Shown in pieces: positions 31,819 through 41,811 of a DNA stretch of 64,000 nucleotides (positions are counted from its first letter, which is position 1; the number at the start of each line of letters is the position of its first letter). Origin of the DNA: Chlorokybus atmophyticus. Its lineage: Eukaryota; Streptophyta; Chlorokybophyceae; Chlorokybales; Chlorokybaceae. The DNA is taken from positions 285,243 through 349,242 of the forward strand of contig RHPI01003041.1 in assembly GCA_009103225.1 (NCBI GenBank), read 5' to 3'. The translations under genes and the position numbers were made by a program. The notes under the pieces are model-generated. The model saw only the letters and a list, made by a program, of their open reading frames with translations, was not told the DNA's origin and ran no database searches.

Positions 31819-32562
31819 ACGCGGCTCAGATGGTAATGGCAGTGATGATGGCTCCAATATCTTGGGGCAAGCTTGCTGCTTGTTTGTGTCTCGTTGTTAA
31901 TCTCAGCGTGCTTAGCATACAACTGAATCAACTTTCTTGCTGAGTAGCTAGAAATGCGTTGTGACTCTCTGCACTTGTACACCCTCACACACGACGAACA
32001 GTAACAGCAGCAACAATAACCAGCACCATGAGGCAAGCTGATATGAGTAGCATTGACAGGCTTGAAGATGGCAAACCCTGCTAACATGAAAACCGACTTT
32101 TTGAATATACAACTTTGAAAGGCTTATATACACAGAAGCTACGCATCACGACACATGTCCATATAGCCACGAACAAACACCTACCCACTACGTACACCAG
32201 TACCACATGATTCAACCACTTGCTGATGCTGTTGTTCAACACCCATGGGGTTTGAAGTACATTTTGGCCCATAATACAATGAGTTGAAGGGTGACAATTG
32301 CATAAACGACACGCACTCTGTTTAACTTGGCTTCGAAAACCGCGTCGTTTCGCCGATCTTTTTCACTCTGAGCGGCCATGTCAAGGCGCAGCTTGAGTTA
32401 AGTCGACCACTCAACCACGGGTAGGGTTGAGAGGCTCTGCGCAGTCTGCACAGGCAACAATTGCTGAAACGGTTGCACATGCATGCGTAGGTGAGATAAT
32501 GAGTAATCAGCTCCACGCAGTACCATGGCATATGTTGTTGTGCACATCTTGACAACACGTAC
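31819..32562. other. No intact gene; possible last exon of the degenerate family member B
   Basis: A minus-strand frame ending at 32398 could be a degraded third exon of the family copy just upstream of it in transcription order, but it lacks the motif seen in intact copies. The rest shows nothing I can support. Confidence 0.35.
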
Positions 32563-32681
32563 CCCGTACTCAGCCTCAAGTTGCTCAGCCTCCCTTTCCA
32601 GCTCTTGCCTCTGCGCAAGCAGCAAGCCACAAGCTCATACTCTAATGCTTGTTGAACCTGATTTTTCCTCACTGAGATCAT

Positions 32682-32723
32682 AGACCATGCATGCACTTAA
32701 TGCATTGAGTGCATGCATGGTCT
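32682..32723. repeat. Perfect 16-bp hairpin
   Basis: AGACCATGCATGCACT (32682-32697) pairs exactly with 32708-32723; the loop is 10 nt. Confidence 0.9.
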
Positions 32724-32740
32724 GGATGAGCGTGGAACGT

Positions 32741-32774
32741 GTTGCTTACGTGGATAAAGCTCCATGTAAGCAAC
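32741..32774. repeat. 14-bp near-perfect hairpin
   Basis: GTTGCTTACGTGGA (32741-32754) against 32761-32774 with one mismatch; the loop is 6 nt. It sits 17 bp from the preceding hairpin. Confidence 0.8.
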
Positions 32775-33161
32775 AAGCAGTCAAGCTCGGGCTCGTCTTA
32801 CCTTTGCATCAAGCTGCATGCGCCGTTGAGGGTAGTCGTCTGGCTGGGAAGCACAAACAGAGACTGTGCGCTGACGGCGCTGCTGCTTGCAAGGGCGGCG
32901 GGAGAAAACGCTACCGCCTGTACGAGGCGTAAGTTCAACGCCCGCCACAACGGCACCGCCCAACAAGCGCTGTGAACGCCATGCTGTAGCCGCTACAGTT
33001 AAAGGCTTCCCTCACCCGGCTTGCCACCGCCGCCGCCGGCGCTCTCGTCAATGCACAGGACAAGCACACGTGGTCAAGCACAAGGGCAGTTTTTTGTTTG
33101 TGTTTGTGTTTATCCCCAAGGTGATCCCGTGTTGTAAGTGTAAGTGAGTCAGGTGAGCTAG

Positions 33162-33192
33162 CTTCGCTCACACGCACACTGTGTGAGCGAAG
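33162..33192. repeat. Perfect 12-bp hairpin
   Basis: CTTCGCTCACAC (33162-33173) and its reverse complement (33181-33192) with a 7-nt loop. Confidence 0.85.
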
Positions 33193-33285
33193 GTGATCAT
33201 GCGACAACAGGGTGTGCCCTGCCCCCCCTTTGCTACTGCGGCTGAGCCCTGCAACAGGCGGCGGCCGATGCAGCAGGGGTCAAGC

Positions 33286-33288
<3 letters not shown>

Positions 33289-33345
<57 letters not shown>

Positions 33346-33346
33346 N

Positions 33347-33403
<57 letters not shown>
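33289..33403. repeat. GA dinucleotide microsatellite with one unresolved base
   Basis: About 57 GA units; one N at 33346. The flanks 33193-33288 and 33404-33830 carry no supported gene. Confidence 0.95.
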
Positions 33404-33405
<2 letters not shown>

Positions 33406-33830
33406 TCCTCATATGGTACAGCACATCAACTATGATGAAAGCAGCAGTACAATTGTACTTCCGCCTAAATGGTGGCGCAGCCGTTATCGACATTGTTCTC
33501 GGAGTCGATGAAGTGCGGCCATGCTTGTGGCATAATCCTCCGTGGTCTACCGCAACAAAAAGGTGGTCCTTCAGCCCCCTCCGCTTGCTTACGCATCTAA
33601 AAAGGAGAGAGATGAGGGAGACGCCATGCATGTTTACAGTCATGCACGTATGCGTTGCCTGTGCGTGTGTATGTGCGCTGACACATGTCTAATGGCGGAT
33701 GCATGCACTGACGCACTAGCGAGCATGCGTGTGAGTGCAATTCATGTGTGCTCACATGTCCGCCTCATTGAGTCAATAGCAAATCATGCAACACTTTGCT
33801 GAAGAGAAGACCCTGGGTGTCTTTGATAGG

Positions 33831-33862
33831 TGCCGGGGGGCGGGGGGCGGGGGGGGGGGAGG
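33831..33862 (+). repeat. Poly-G tract, potential G-quadruplex
   Basis: Runs of six, six and eleven G separated by single C bases on the plus strand. It meets the usual pattern for a very stable G-quadruplex. A poly-G pair also borders the assembly gap at 47 kb. Confidence 0.8.
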
Positions 33863-33890
33863 CTTAGAGGTATGCTACTCCTTTAAGCCT

Positions 33891-33941
33891 CACCCTCCTG
33901 CCTCTCACACAGATAGTATCCATGCGAGAGGCAGGAGGGTG
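33891..33941. repeat. Perfect 16-bp hairpin next to the poly-G tract
   Basis: CACCCTCCTGCCTCTC (33891-33906) and its reverse complement (33926-33941), with a 19-nt loop. Confidence 0.88.
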
Positions 33942-34397
33942 AGAGCTGTACGTGTGTATGTGTCACGCTTTGTGCGAGTCAGCAAGAGAGGGGAGTGTGG
34001 GTGCCTGTAGGCGTTGATGGTGATAGAGTATACGAGCACGCAGTTTTAGTTACATGTGCGCAACATGAGAACGCCTGCATAGATCAGCACAAGAAATTCT
34101 CATGCCAGCGGTATTCGACACTCCAGCACATGCACAAGTGTAGCACGCTCCTCGCGCACATGCATGTGCACGCGTATGTGCACACCACGTGCACTTCTGC
34201 ATTCTTGCAGTACATGCCACAATCTGCACCCCCGTTGCTTGTGTTGGCGTGACTGTGCAAGCGCATGCTCACCTCGACACCGTGTCCAGGTGAGCATTGG
34301 TGACCAACGACAGCGACAAGGACGAGAAGGAGGAGTATACAGGTTAGGAAGAGGTTGACGCCTCCACCTTTGACGTCAATACAGGCCTGCTGAGTGC

Positions 34398-34520
34398 ATG
34401 TCTCACCTCCTGCTACTTCTCCTTGCCATTGTTGTCCGCGTCCTCTGCGTCAGCAGCGCCGCAGAGGACCAGGAGGAGGAGAAGAAGGAGGCGCACGTCC
34501 ATGCCTACATGCTGAGCTGA
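34398..34520 (+). CDS. Putative 40-residue peptide with signal sequence
   Basis: ATG at 34398 opens MSHLLLLLLAIVVRVLCVSS, a strong signal-peptide profile, followed by AAEDQEEEKKEAHVHAYMLS and a TGA. It could be a small secreted peptide or the first exon of a longer gene, since GAGGTATCC directly after the stop resembles a donor site. Two further frames downstream (34569-34802 with a hydrophobic segment and an acidic run; 34842-35015 with GGKSLLLGDDSS, reminiscent of the Jupiter/HN1-like repeat) may belong to it or be fragments. No homologue recognised. Confidence 0.35.
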   Translation: MSHLLLLLLAIVVRVLCVSSAAEDQEEEKKEAHVHAYMLS

Positions 34521-34908
34521 GGTATCCCCACCGCCACCCCCACCCCGCCACCGCCGCCAATAGACACAATGCTACAACAAGACAACTTGAAGACCGCTCT
34601 CTGTCTGGGGTCGCTGTTGCTACTGAACAGCCTGTACACATGGGCGGCAGGGGAGGGCTGTGGTGTGGGTGACGAGGGCAGGGATGTCAACGACGATGAG
34701 GAGGAAGACCTGAACATCCAGCCTTGGGAGGCCCTGACGTCGCCGATACCCTGCTGGACGATGGGCCCTCCGCTTACAATCAAAGTGTGCAAGTGCGCCT
34801 AGCGTGCAGGCACATACACAACTCACATGCGCTGGCACGTGTTGAAGCCAGCAGAGAAGGAGGCAAGTCGCTGCTGCTCGGCGATGACAGCTCCAACGCC
34901 AGCGATGT

Positions 34909-34933
34909 TATTGCTACCAAGTTGGTAGCAATA
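34909..34933. repeat. 12-bp hairpin with one-nucleotide loop
   Basis: TATTGCTACCAA, one G, then the exact reverse complement. It sits in a frame resembling a Jupiter/HN1-like fragment. Confidence 0.85.
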
Positions 34934-35485
34934 GTATCGTTGACCACCAACAACCACATTGACAACCATGGCAACACCAGTGACAATGACAGTCTCAACA
35001 TCCAGCTTGTAAAGTAATGTCGCTGCTACCCCGGTACCATGCAGCTTCGGAGGTGAGGACAGGCACAGTGAATGAACGCAAAGTGCATACGTAGGCCCTA
35101 CGTGCCGGGTGTTGCAATGTAAACATGCGCACGGTTATGTATTTGTGGGTTGGCTGTTTTTTAAACAGCTCTTGCGTGCATGTGTGCATATGTACGCGTG
35201 TGCGCCGCAGAGAGATTGGTCATGATCCAGTCAGCGGCCATGTATGAGGTTGTCATGGCATGCAATTATACACAAGATGCAACGGGGATGTGTATGTTTC
35301 AGCTGTTGCTTGTATTATTAGCGAGGACAACAGCGTTTCTCTCATACTGCATTGCCATACCCGTGGTATGGCATATGCAAGCAGATGCGCTTAACTGCAC
35401 TGCGCTGTGGCACAAGCTAGAGCAAAGGGGCCTGAAGTATACACCTACATTTTGTTGGAAAAAAACACCGTTCCGTAAGTAACAA

Positions 35486-36390
35486 TCAAGGAGACTTCAA
35501 AGCCGCGAGGCCCCTTGAGATTGCACCGATAGCAAGCCCGTTGTACATTGGGCTTGATAACCATGAGCTCTCTTTTCGCTCCTCACGCACCTCGATCTTG
35601 CGTATGTATGTCTCCACAGTATCCTCTTTGGTGCGGAGATCCGCCAATATTCTTTCAACACGACTGAACTCACCACTCAATGTACGAGCGAAGGACGCCT
35701 GCTCGGTTTGCATGTGCACGGTTGCAAACTGCGTGCTGACGCATATGCCACGCGCATTGTATGTACATAATTGAATGATGCTCAAACTCAAGCCTCAAAG
35801 CTTAATTCTGTATAGGCAGCAACTAATGCTTCGCTATACAAATCTTTCTCTCAAGTTCAACTCGGCGCTCAAACCAGTCAAGCAACCTTGCCTCCTGTTC
35901 AATGTGCAGCTGCATAAGTAGTAAAACCCATCACACCAATACAGATGTGCATGCACACGGACTCTATTGAACGCTCCATGTCAACATCAAAGCTCGTCAC
36001 TCGCCGTACATACCTTCTTCTCCAATTCAAGCTGCCGCTCAAGCCAGACAGCTTGCATTGCCTTCTGTTCGACTTGCCTCTGCGCAAACCCCATCATACC
36101 AAGGTCCCGTGCATGCTGCTGGACAAGCATCGTTTGAACCATAGTAAACCTCATGCTCGCTCTACCATCTTTTCCGGCTGCATGGGCCATTCAGAGCAAT
36201 CCAAGGGATCCAGCTGTGGGGAGGTGGGCGACAAACCCTCTTCCTGGCCAGAGGCAGATGATGTGACTGTGCGCTTCTGATGCCACTGCTTGCACGGGCG
36301 GCAGGAGGGAACGCTGACGCTGACGCCTGCAGCAGGAGACAACTTGACGCCTGCCAGAATGCCACCACCTAACAACTGTGCGCACGCCAT
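35486..36390 (-). CDS. Small coiled-coil protein, family member C, three exons plus a skipped duplicate exon
   Basis: Exons are 36390-36166, 36079-36014 and 35698-35486, all phase 0, encoding 167 residues. Exon 1 begins MACAQLLGGGILAGVKLSP and has the CRPCKQ and KRTVTSSAS motifs of the family leader. Exon 2 encodes RQVEQKAMQAVWLERQLELE plus KK. A second 66-nt block at 35909-35844 encodes a similar helix (LHIEQEARLLDWFERRVELE plus RK) and has a good acceptor, but ATTTGT where GTATGT should be, so it is probably a tandemly duplicated exon that is no longer spliced in. The last exon is a helix (SFARTLSGEFSRVERIL, TVETYIRKIE) with a Gly/Ala/Leu tail. Function unknown; the leader suggests a plastid. 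Confidence 0.55.
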
Positions 36391-36829
36391 CCTGTGGCGC
36401 CCACTGGAGCTACACCCCCCAACGCAAGCAGGCTTCCCTGCCCCCCTCGCCGCTGCCAGCCACACCCAACTCCTCCGCCTCCGCCAACGCCGCCTCCACC
36501 GCAGGGGGTGCAATTACCGCTGGGGTGCAGACAATGCAGGCAAGTACAGGCAGGCAGGGCGATGGTGAAACCCAAACCAGCATCGCGTCGCAGGCTACGG
36601 CCTGCAACTGCACAATGTAGCATACCTGTACCGTACAGGTAACCGATTGGTGGGGCCAACAACTGGTCTGCACGTTTGTTCTTTCGAGTTTGGTTGCTTG
36701 CTTTGCTCCTGTTGGCGTGTCAGCTGCCGCACTGAAGCAGCGTCGGCGTCGTCAGCAGCGGTTATGGCGTAGTTGTTGGCGTCGTTGAGTTAGAGGCGTT
36801 GTTTACAGCGTTCCTGAGCTGGGCCGGAA

Positions 36830-38425
36830 GGTGGTGGGCGACAACAGCTTCTTCGGCGGCGGCGGCAACCGCTCACCCTCGGCCAAACACCGATAGGCAA
36901 GCTGAGCGGTAGGCTAGCGCTGCTGCTGCCTGCTGGTGTCACTTTGCTCTCCTCTCCTCCTAGGCCATAGCTTGTCTGCTTGAGGGTTGCATGCACTAAG
37001 TTGAAGTCAGTATGCTTCGTCAATCTCAAGACTGTGGTTGCATTTCTCTCATCAGGCCCAGTACATATGCTTTCGCTCGATGCCAGCTGTGCTTTCGCCA
37101 GTAACACACTGTTTCTTGTGCATGTAAACATGTTCTTGTAACACAACCCCAACACAGCACGTCACAACTCACCCTACAACTTGACAGGTCCAATTCTATC
37201 CACCAGCATTTGCGTGAGGACTGCGTGTGCTTATCCATATCTTGTGTGCAGCCCGCTGGAGGCGCCAGCGTTGGACAGCAAGAAAGGGCTTTCTCGCTGT
37301 CCAACGACCCCGTGACAGAAGCTATGAGGTACAGAAATAATGCAACCATACAAGCACATATGTGCGCATGCACGCAATTGCACACGAACTGGTGCAAGCT
37401 TGTGCAGTTCACTGCACACTGTGTGTATTGCAAGTAAGCATCGACTGTTGGCTTCAGTTGCAATGTGATGTGGCAGGTGGAGCAAGTCGCAGTCTCAGGC
37501 AAAGTGCAACGAGCGGCAGCAGCATATATGGCGATGATAGCGGGTTCTCAGTAACCAGTTATTCAACAGTTCCCATGGCAACGTCCAGAACTTTGACAAT
37601 GTCATCACCGACCGCCCAATCACCCGTGTCAACCATGCACGCTGCTTGCTTGGTTGCTTTTCAATGTGGTTGTGGTCGACGTTGCTGCTGTTGCTGTTGT
37701 GTCTATTGTACTCGTTGTTGCTCATTGACCATGTTGTATTGTGCGCAACATTTGAGTGGCACGAGTTTGATTGGTTGTGGTGAATTTACGGTGCGAGACA
37801 TTGCCAAGGACGCCCTTCGGTACCAGAGCCACGCCGCGCCCCATCGTTCATGCCAAGGTTTGGTATTGTCAACTCATACATTGTTAAACTAAGTATTTCA
37901 TTAGTTTAACAATGAAATACTTATTTTCTCCATTCATTCTTTATGGCGTTCATTCATGCATGCAACCAGCAGTTGTTGAGTCCATCGTGCATGCATCCCT
38001 CTAAGTTCGTTCAACTCGTCATCTACTCGTCATTTACTGATATGTGCCATCAATCTATTTCTTCATTGATAGTACATTCATGCATGCATTCCTCCCATCA
38101 ACTTCTTGGTTCAGTTAGTCATACAGCTGTGCATGCAAGCCTTCGGTTAAATGTTGAGCGTGTCACTGGTGGTGTGTTCAGCTGTGCATGCAAACATCTC
38201 ATAACCCATCCATCCATGCATCCATTCCAGCATCCATTGGTCCATGCATCCACGCGCTCAGGCTCATGTGCATGCAATCATCCCAACAACTCCTTAACTT
38301 TGTAGGCAATCACTTGCTACCTAGATAGACTATGTTGTGCTCGGACGTGTGAGACAGGCAGCGACTTTGCAAGGGGCGGGAGCGGACCTGTGGCTGAGCC
38401 GGCACTACTAGTAGTCAGGCACTTG
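36830..38425 (+). pseudogene. Pseudogene copy of the Jupiter/HN1-like gene
   Basis: Collinear with 55575-57310. Exon-1 block ends ...SAKHR then TAG at 36894-36896, where the intact copy has CAG before the same GCAAGC donor. The exon-2 block from 37252 encodes PAGGAS then FSLSNDPVTE but has an 18-nt inverted insertion (37270-37287). The exon-3 block (about 37478-37640) has GSSIYGDDS, then changes frame before NVQNFDNVITDRPITRV. An exon-4 block ends near 37856 (CCAAG|GTTTG) and an exon-5 block lies at 38343-38420. The stop codon and the frameshift mean it is not functional. Confidence 0.75.
37881..37923. repeat. Two overlapping, mutually exclusive hairpins
   Basis: TTGTTAAACTAA (37881-37892) pairs with 37901-37912, while TAAGTATTTCATT (37890-37902) pairs with 37911-37923. 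The stems share bases, so only one can form at a time. The block lies in what would be intron 4 of the pseudogene. Confidence 0.85.
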
Positions 38426-38455
38426 TCCAATGCAATGAGACCCAGACTTTACTTT

Positions 38456-38779
38456 TCAAGCAGTGAACAACTGTGCAGGTGCCGACGCAGCACCTGGCAC
38501 TCGTATGAATAGTAAGGGTATCCAGCTTCGACGCGCAGCATTCCGCGTCAAGGTGGACAGCTTGGAGACAGATCTACGCACAGTCGCCAAAGGCTTGTGG
38601 TCTTCGTTGCGCACGCATGTGCGCGAAGAATTTCCAAGGGCCTCTTGTTTCTGGATATAGAGATCTAGAGATGTCTCCACATCATCCATTTGGGCACAAA
38701 TCGTTGGCAGTTTTGTGGCAAAGCGGTTGATACCCTCACTGATCATACGCGTGAGAGTGGTGAGGTGCCTCGCTTGCAT
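38456..38779 (-). pseudogene. Family member D, isolated last exon
   Basis: A 108-codon exon after a CGTGCAG acceptor encodes MQARHLTTLTRMISEGINRF and DDVETSLDLYIQKQEAL. This corresponds to the last exon of member C, including the DxVETxxxxYI segment. No leader exon is visible upstream, so the copy looks truncated. A short charged block followed by GTACGTACC at about 38900 could be a remnant of exon 2. Confidence 0.45.
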
Positions 38780-38905
38780 CTGCACGATTGTGCATTCAAG
38801 AGTAAAGTGTCGGTCTTATCTGAACGAAATTATTCTTAATATGGCCTCAACAGCATGGTTGAATATAAATAGTTTTGATGAGCGCGTTATGGTACGTACC
38901 TCCAT

Positions 38906-41811
38906 CTTCGCTTGCAAGTGTTGTTAAGATTGCTTTAGTTGTCGTTAATAGCTGCTAGCATTTACAGAGGCAGTGAACCCTGTCACATCAATTCGCATGC
39001 ATCCATCCCTTCAATGCTTGCAATTGTGCGTGCGTCATATGCAGTGCAATTGCATAACATTGGCTTGCCATGCCCGTATGCCATCTACTTCTCTTGACCA
39101 CCTCGGAAATGACAATGTTCTGTGCAGTGTGGGGTTCGGGTGTTGAGTGCAGTGTGAATACTTTATGTTAGCTTTAGCTTTTTTCTTGTGTTGCATGCAC
39201 CTTGCCATGATATGAGTCGGTCTAGCAATGTACACATGCATGCATAATATACATGTACAAGCTCAACAATAACAAACCTTATGGTGGCCGTATACAAAAT
39301 GAAATCAGGCGTGTATTGAACAAGCAAGCAATGTGGACGGATCCGCATGTGGCGGGGAGGCGGATGTCGCCGGGTTGGCTTATTACATGGAGGGTGGCGG
39401 ATACAGACGCACGCACTGGTTAATTGTTAAACGACCACCAACCATGGCCATCGCTTATGAAACGGGCGCCACCATGGGTGACGCGGCTATAGCCAATGCA
39501 CTCGCCCCCGCCACCACCAAAAATTTCCATGTCATTTACATAAGAGCTCCAACCCTTGCAAGCAACCTTTCCGCGCTCCCGCCCGGCGCAAATGTTACAC
39601 GGTGACTGACTAAGGACTGAGGGACTGACGGGTGCCTGAGCCTGCCTGAGCCTGCCTGCCGCTGCATGAAATGTTACTTTTGGACTGTTGGGTTTGCCGT
39701 TGGCTTATGTGGACTGACGCAGACGGCCGCGGTCCGAAAGTGGTTGTCAGTGGCACTGACCGGCCGAGATACGTCAACCAGTTTCCCTTTTATCGATGTG
39801 CACAGACGGCCGTTAGCCGGTTGTCACGGACAGCTGACAGCGATAGCCGGCAGTTTCCTTGCCGTTACACTGCTGCTGATATGTGACCCTTATCGTTTGA
39901 CAAAAGTTTGCAATCCTTGCCGTAAGCCAACACCAACATGCCATACAGCTTGTACAAACCTTGGATGGATTGTTTGGTCTTGCAAATAGTAAGCCTACAA
40001 TATATACAACGTACCGGCAGTGGTAAGAGTATGTCCACTTGCAACTGAGCAGCCGACTTGCGCATGAAACTACCTACAACATTGAGTCTAGCTGTCGCAC
40101 TCATGCACAGCATGTCAAGTCGTGGTGCCTGCCTCAAAACTCCTCCTCAACCCCCATCTCATGTTCCTCCTCCGACAAGTCTTCTGCTGCCTTCAACATC
40201 GGAGTCATTGTCATCTGCCTTGCTTGCTGACAATACAGCGGCTGCTTCGGCCTTCAGCTTGAATGTCAGCACCTTGCCATGCACGCGCATGCGCTTGATG
40301 GTCGCTTTGAGAGTGACCACCTGCATTTGGTAATGCTGTAAGAGTGGCGTGCTACCAGAGGACTAGCCCCTATACACATGCTTACCTTGTCTTCCGCTTT
40401 GTTGCACTCCGCCAAGCGAACAGTCACGGGCAGCTACGCTGCTCTTGGTTCACTCTGACCAACATGGCAATCTGCAAGCATATTGCCCAATTGCCGCTGG
40501 AAACATTAAACTAAATCATGGATTACCCGTTCGTTGTACTCCGCAGCTTCTCTTTTGCGACTTGTGAGCTCTCGCAAGTAGAAAGAGGCTGTGCATTTGC
40601 GAGATTGGTCATGCTGTTCATGTGCATGACATTGGAGACTGTGTATGAGGGTGTGCATGTGGTATTGACAGTGTATGTCATGTGCAAGATACTTGAGGCT
40701 GTGCATGTGCAAGATAAAAGAACCCTAGCATGTGGCATTGATAGTGCATCGTAACCCACCTTGGTTATGCCAGTCTTGTTTGGTCCCTTCAATCATGTCG
40801 CCGTGGTCGCAGCTGCTCGTGGGTCGGATATTGTTAGAGGCAGTATTGTGGTGTGCCTTTGCCCACCCGGAGGGGGAGCCCTGTAAGATATCGCCCAAGT
40901 CACTGTTGTCATTGACTGTGCCCTTGGTAGGCATGGTGGGGTTTAACACCAAGGACACCCCACCGGCACCTTGCCCGCCCTGTGCGATGGGCTTCATCTC
41001 GGACCTCGTAAACAACGCCCACTACGCCCCTGGCAGCGCCGCCGATGATCCATCAAACGCCACATATCCTCGGCATCACCGCCCTGTAAGGGCATAGCTT
41101 GCCGGAGCCATCAATGGTGTTTTCATGCGCAGGGACTGGCATTGCCAGCACTTGTTAACGGTACGAACTGCCATTGCCACTGTACAAAGGTACCATTTCA
41201 ATAATAATCTTGGCAAAGGCATCTTCGTACCATTGAAACGGTTCAATCTGGATATTGGTGCAAACTCACCCCACCCTGGACGTGCAATGGCTCGCTCGTA
41301 CTATAATAATGGTACGACGGAGCCGTTACGCCTCTGAATGGCTGCCTAGTTTGTCGCCTCTGGCATGCAAGGGTAGCGGCGGCGGCGGTTGTGCGTGTTG
41401 CTGAATATGATGATGCAGGTAATATCGGCGACACCTTTGTCGACGTCAGTAGTGAGCTATGGGAGTCCTTTGTCCGTATTGCCACATGCGCTTCGCCACA
41501 CGCAGCTCGGTCTACATGCACATTGTTAGCAGCAGGGTGTGCAAGCAACTCAAGCTGTATATCGGCTAGCGTCCTTTACAGCACGATGCGGGTTATATTG
41601 AACCAGGGAGTTCGATCCAAGATGCGCACATGCTTGATGCTGAAGGACCCCTCCAGAAGACACACGCACAGCAGCACCAGGAGGAGGAAGTAAACGAGGG
41701 CTTTCGATGTGTGCGTGTGCTGAGAAACTTGCGGCACGCCATTATTGAAATGGAGGCGTCCCTTTGCACGCGTCAAAATCTAGGTAATATGGCTCGGAGC
41801 ATGCTCTTGCA
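38906..41811. other. No intact gene
   Basis: Contains CATGCA-rich stretches, a GACTGA/GCCTGA short repeat near 39603-39660 and CAGACGGCCG repeated at about 39719 and 39806. Several frames of 60-120 codons are open but none carries a motif I can name. The frame at 41391-41693 may be the decayed beginning of the transposase remnant that follows. Confidence 0.4.

Larger units (their letters stand above)
32563..32982 (-). pseudogene. Family member B, frameshifted
   Basis: Exon 1 (32982-32802) matches the shared leader: it starts MAFTAL, and after a one-nucleotide insertion near position 15 resumes with GGAVVAGVELTP, TGGSVFSRRPCKQ and RTVSVCASQP. Its length is 181 nt, one more than a whole number of codons. 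Exon 2 (32610-32563) encodes RQELEREAEQLEAEYG followed by GTACGTG, like exon 2 of member A. Two hairpins lie in its intron. I call it a pseudogene because the ATG no longer reads into the conserved frame. Confidence 0.6.
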
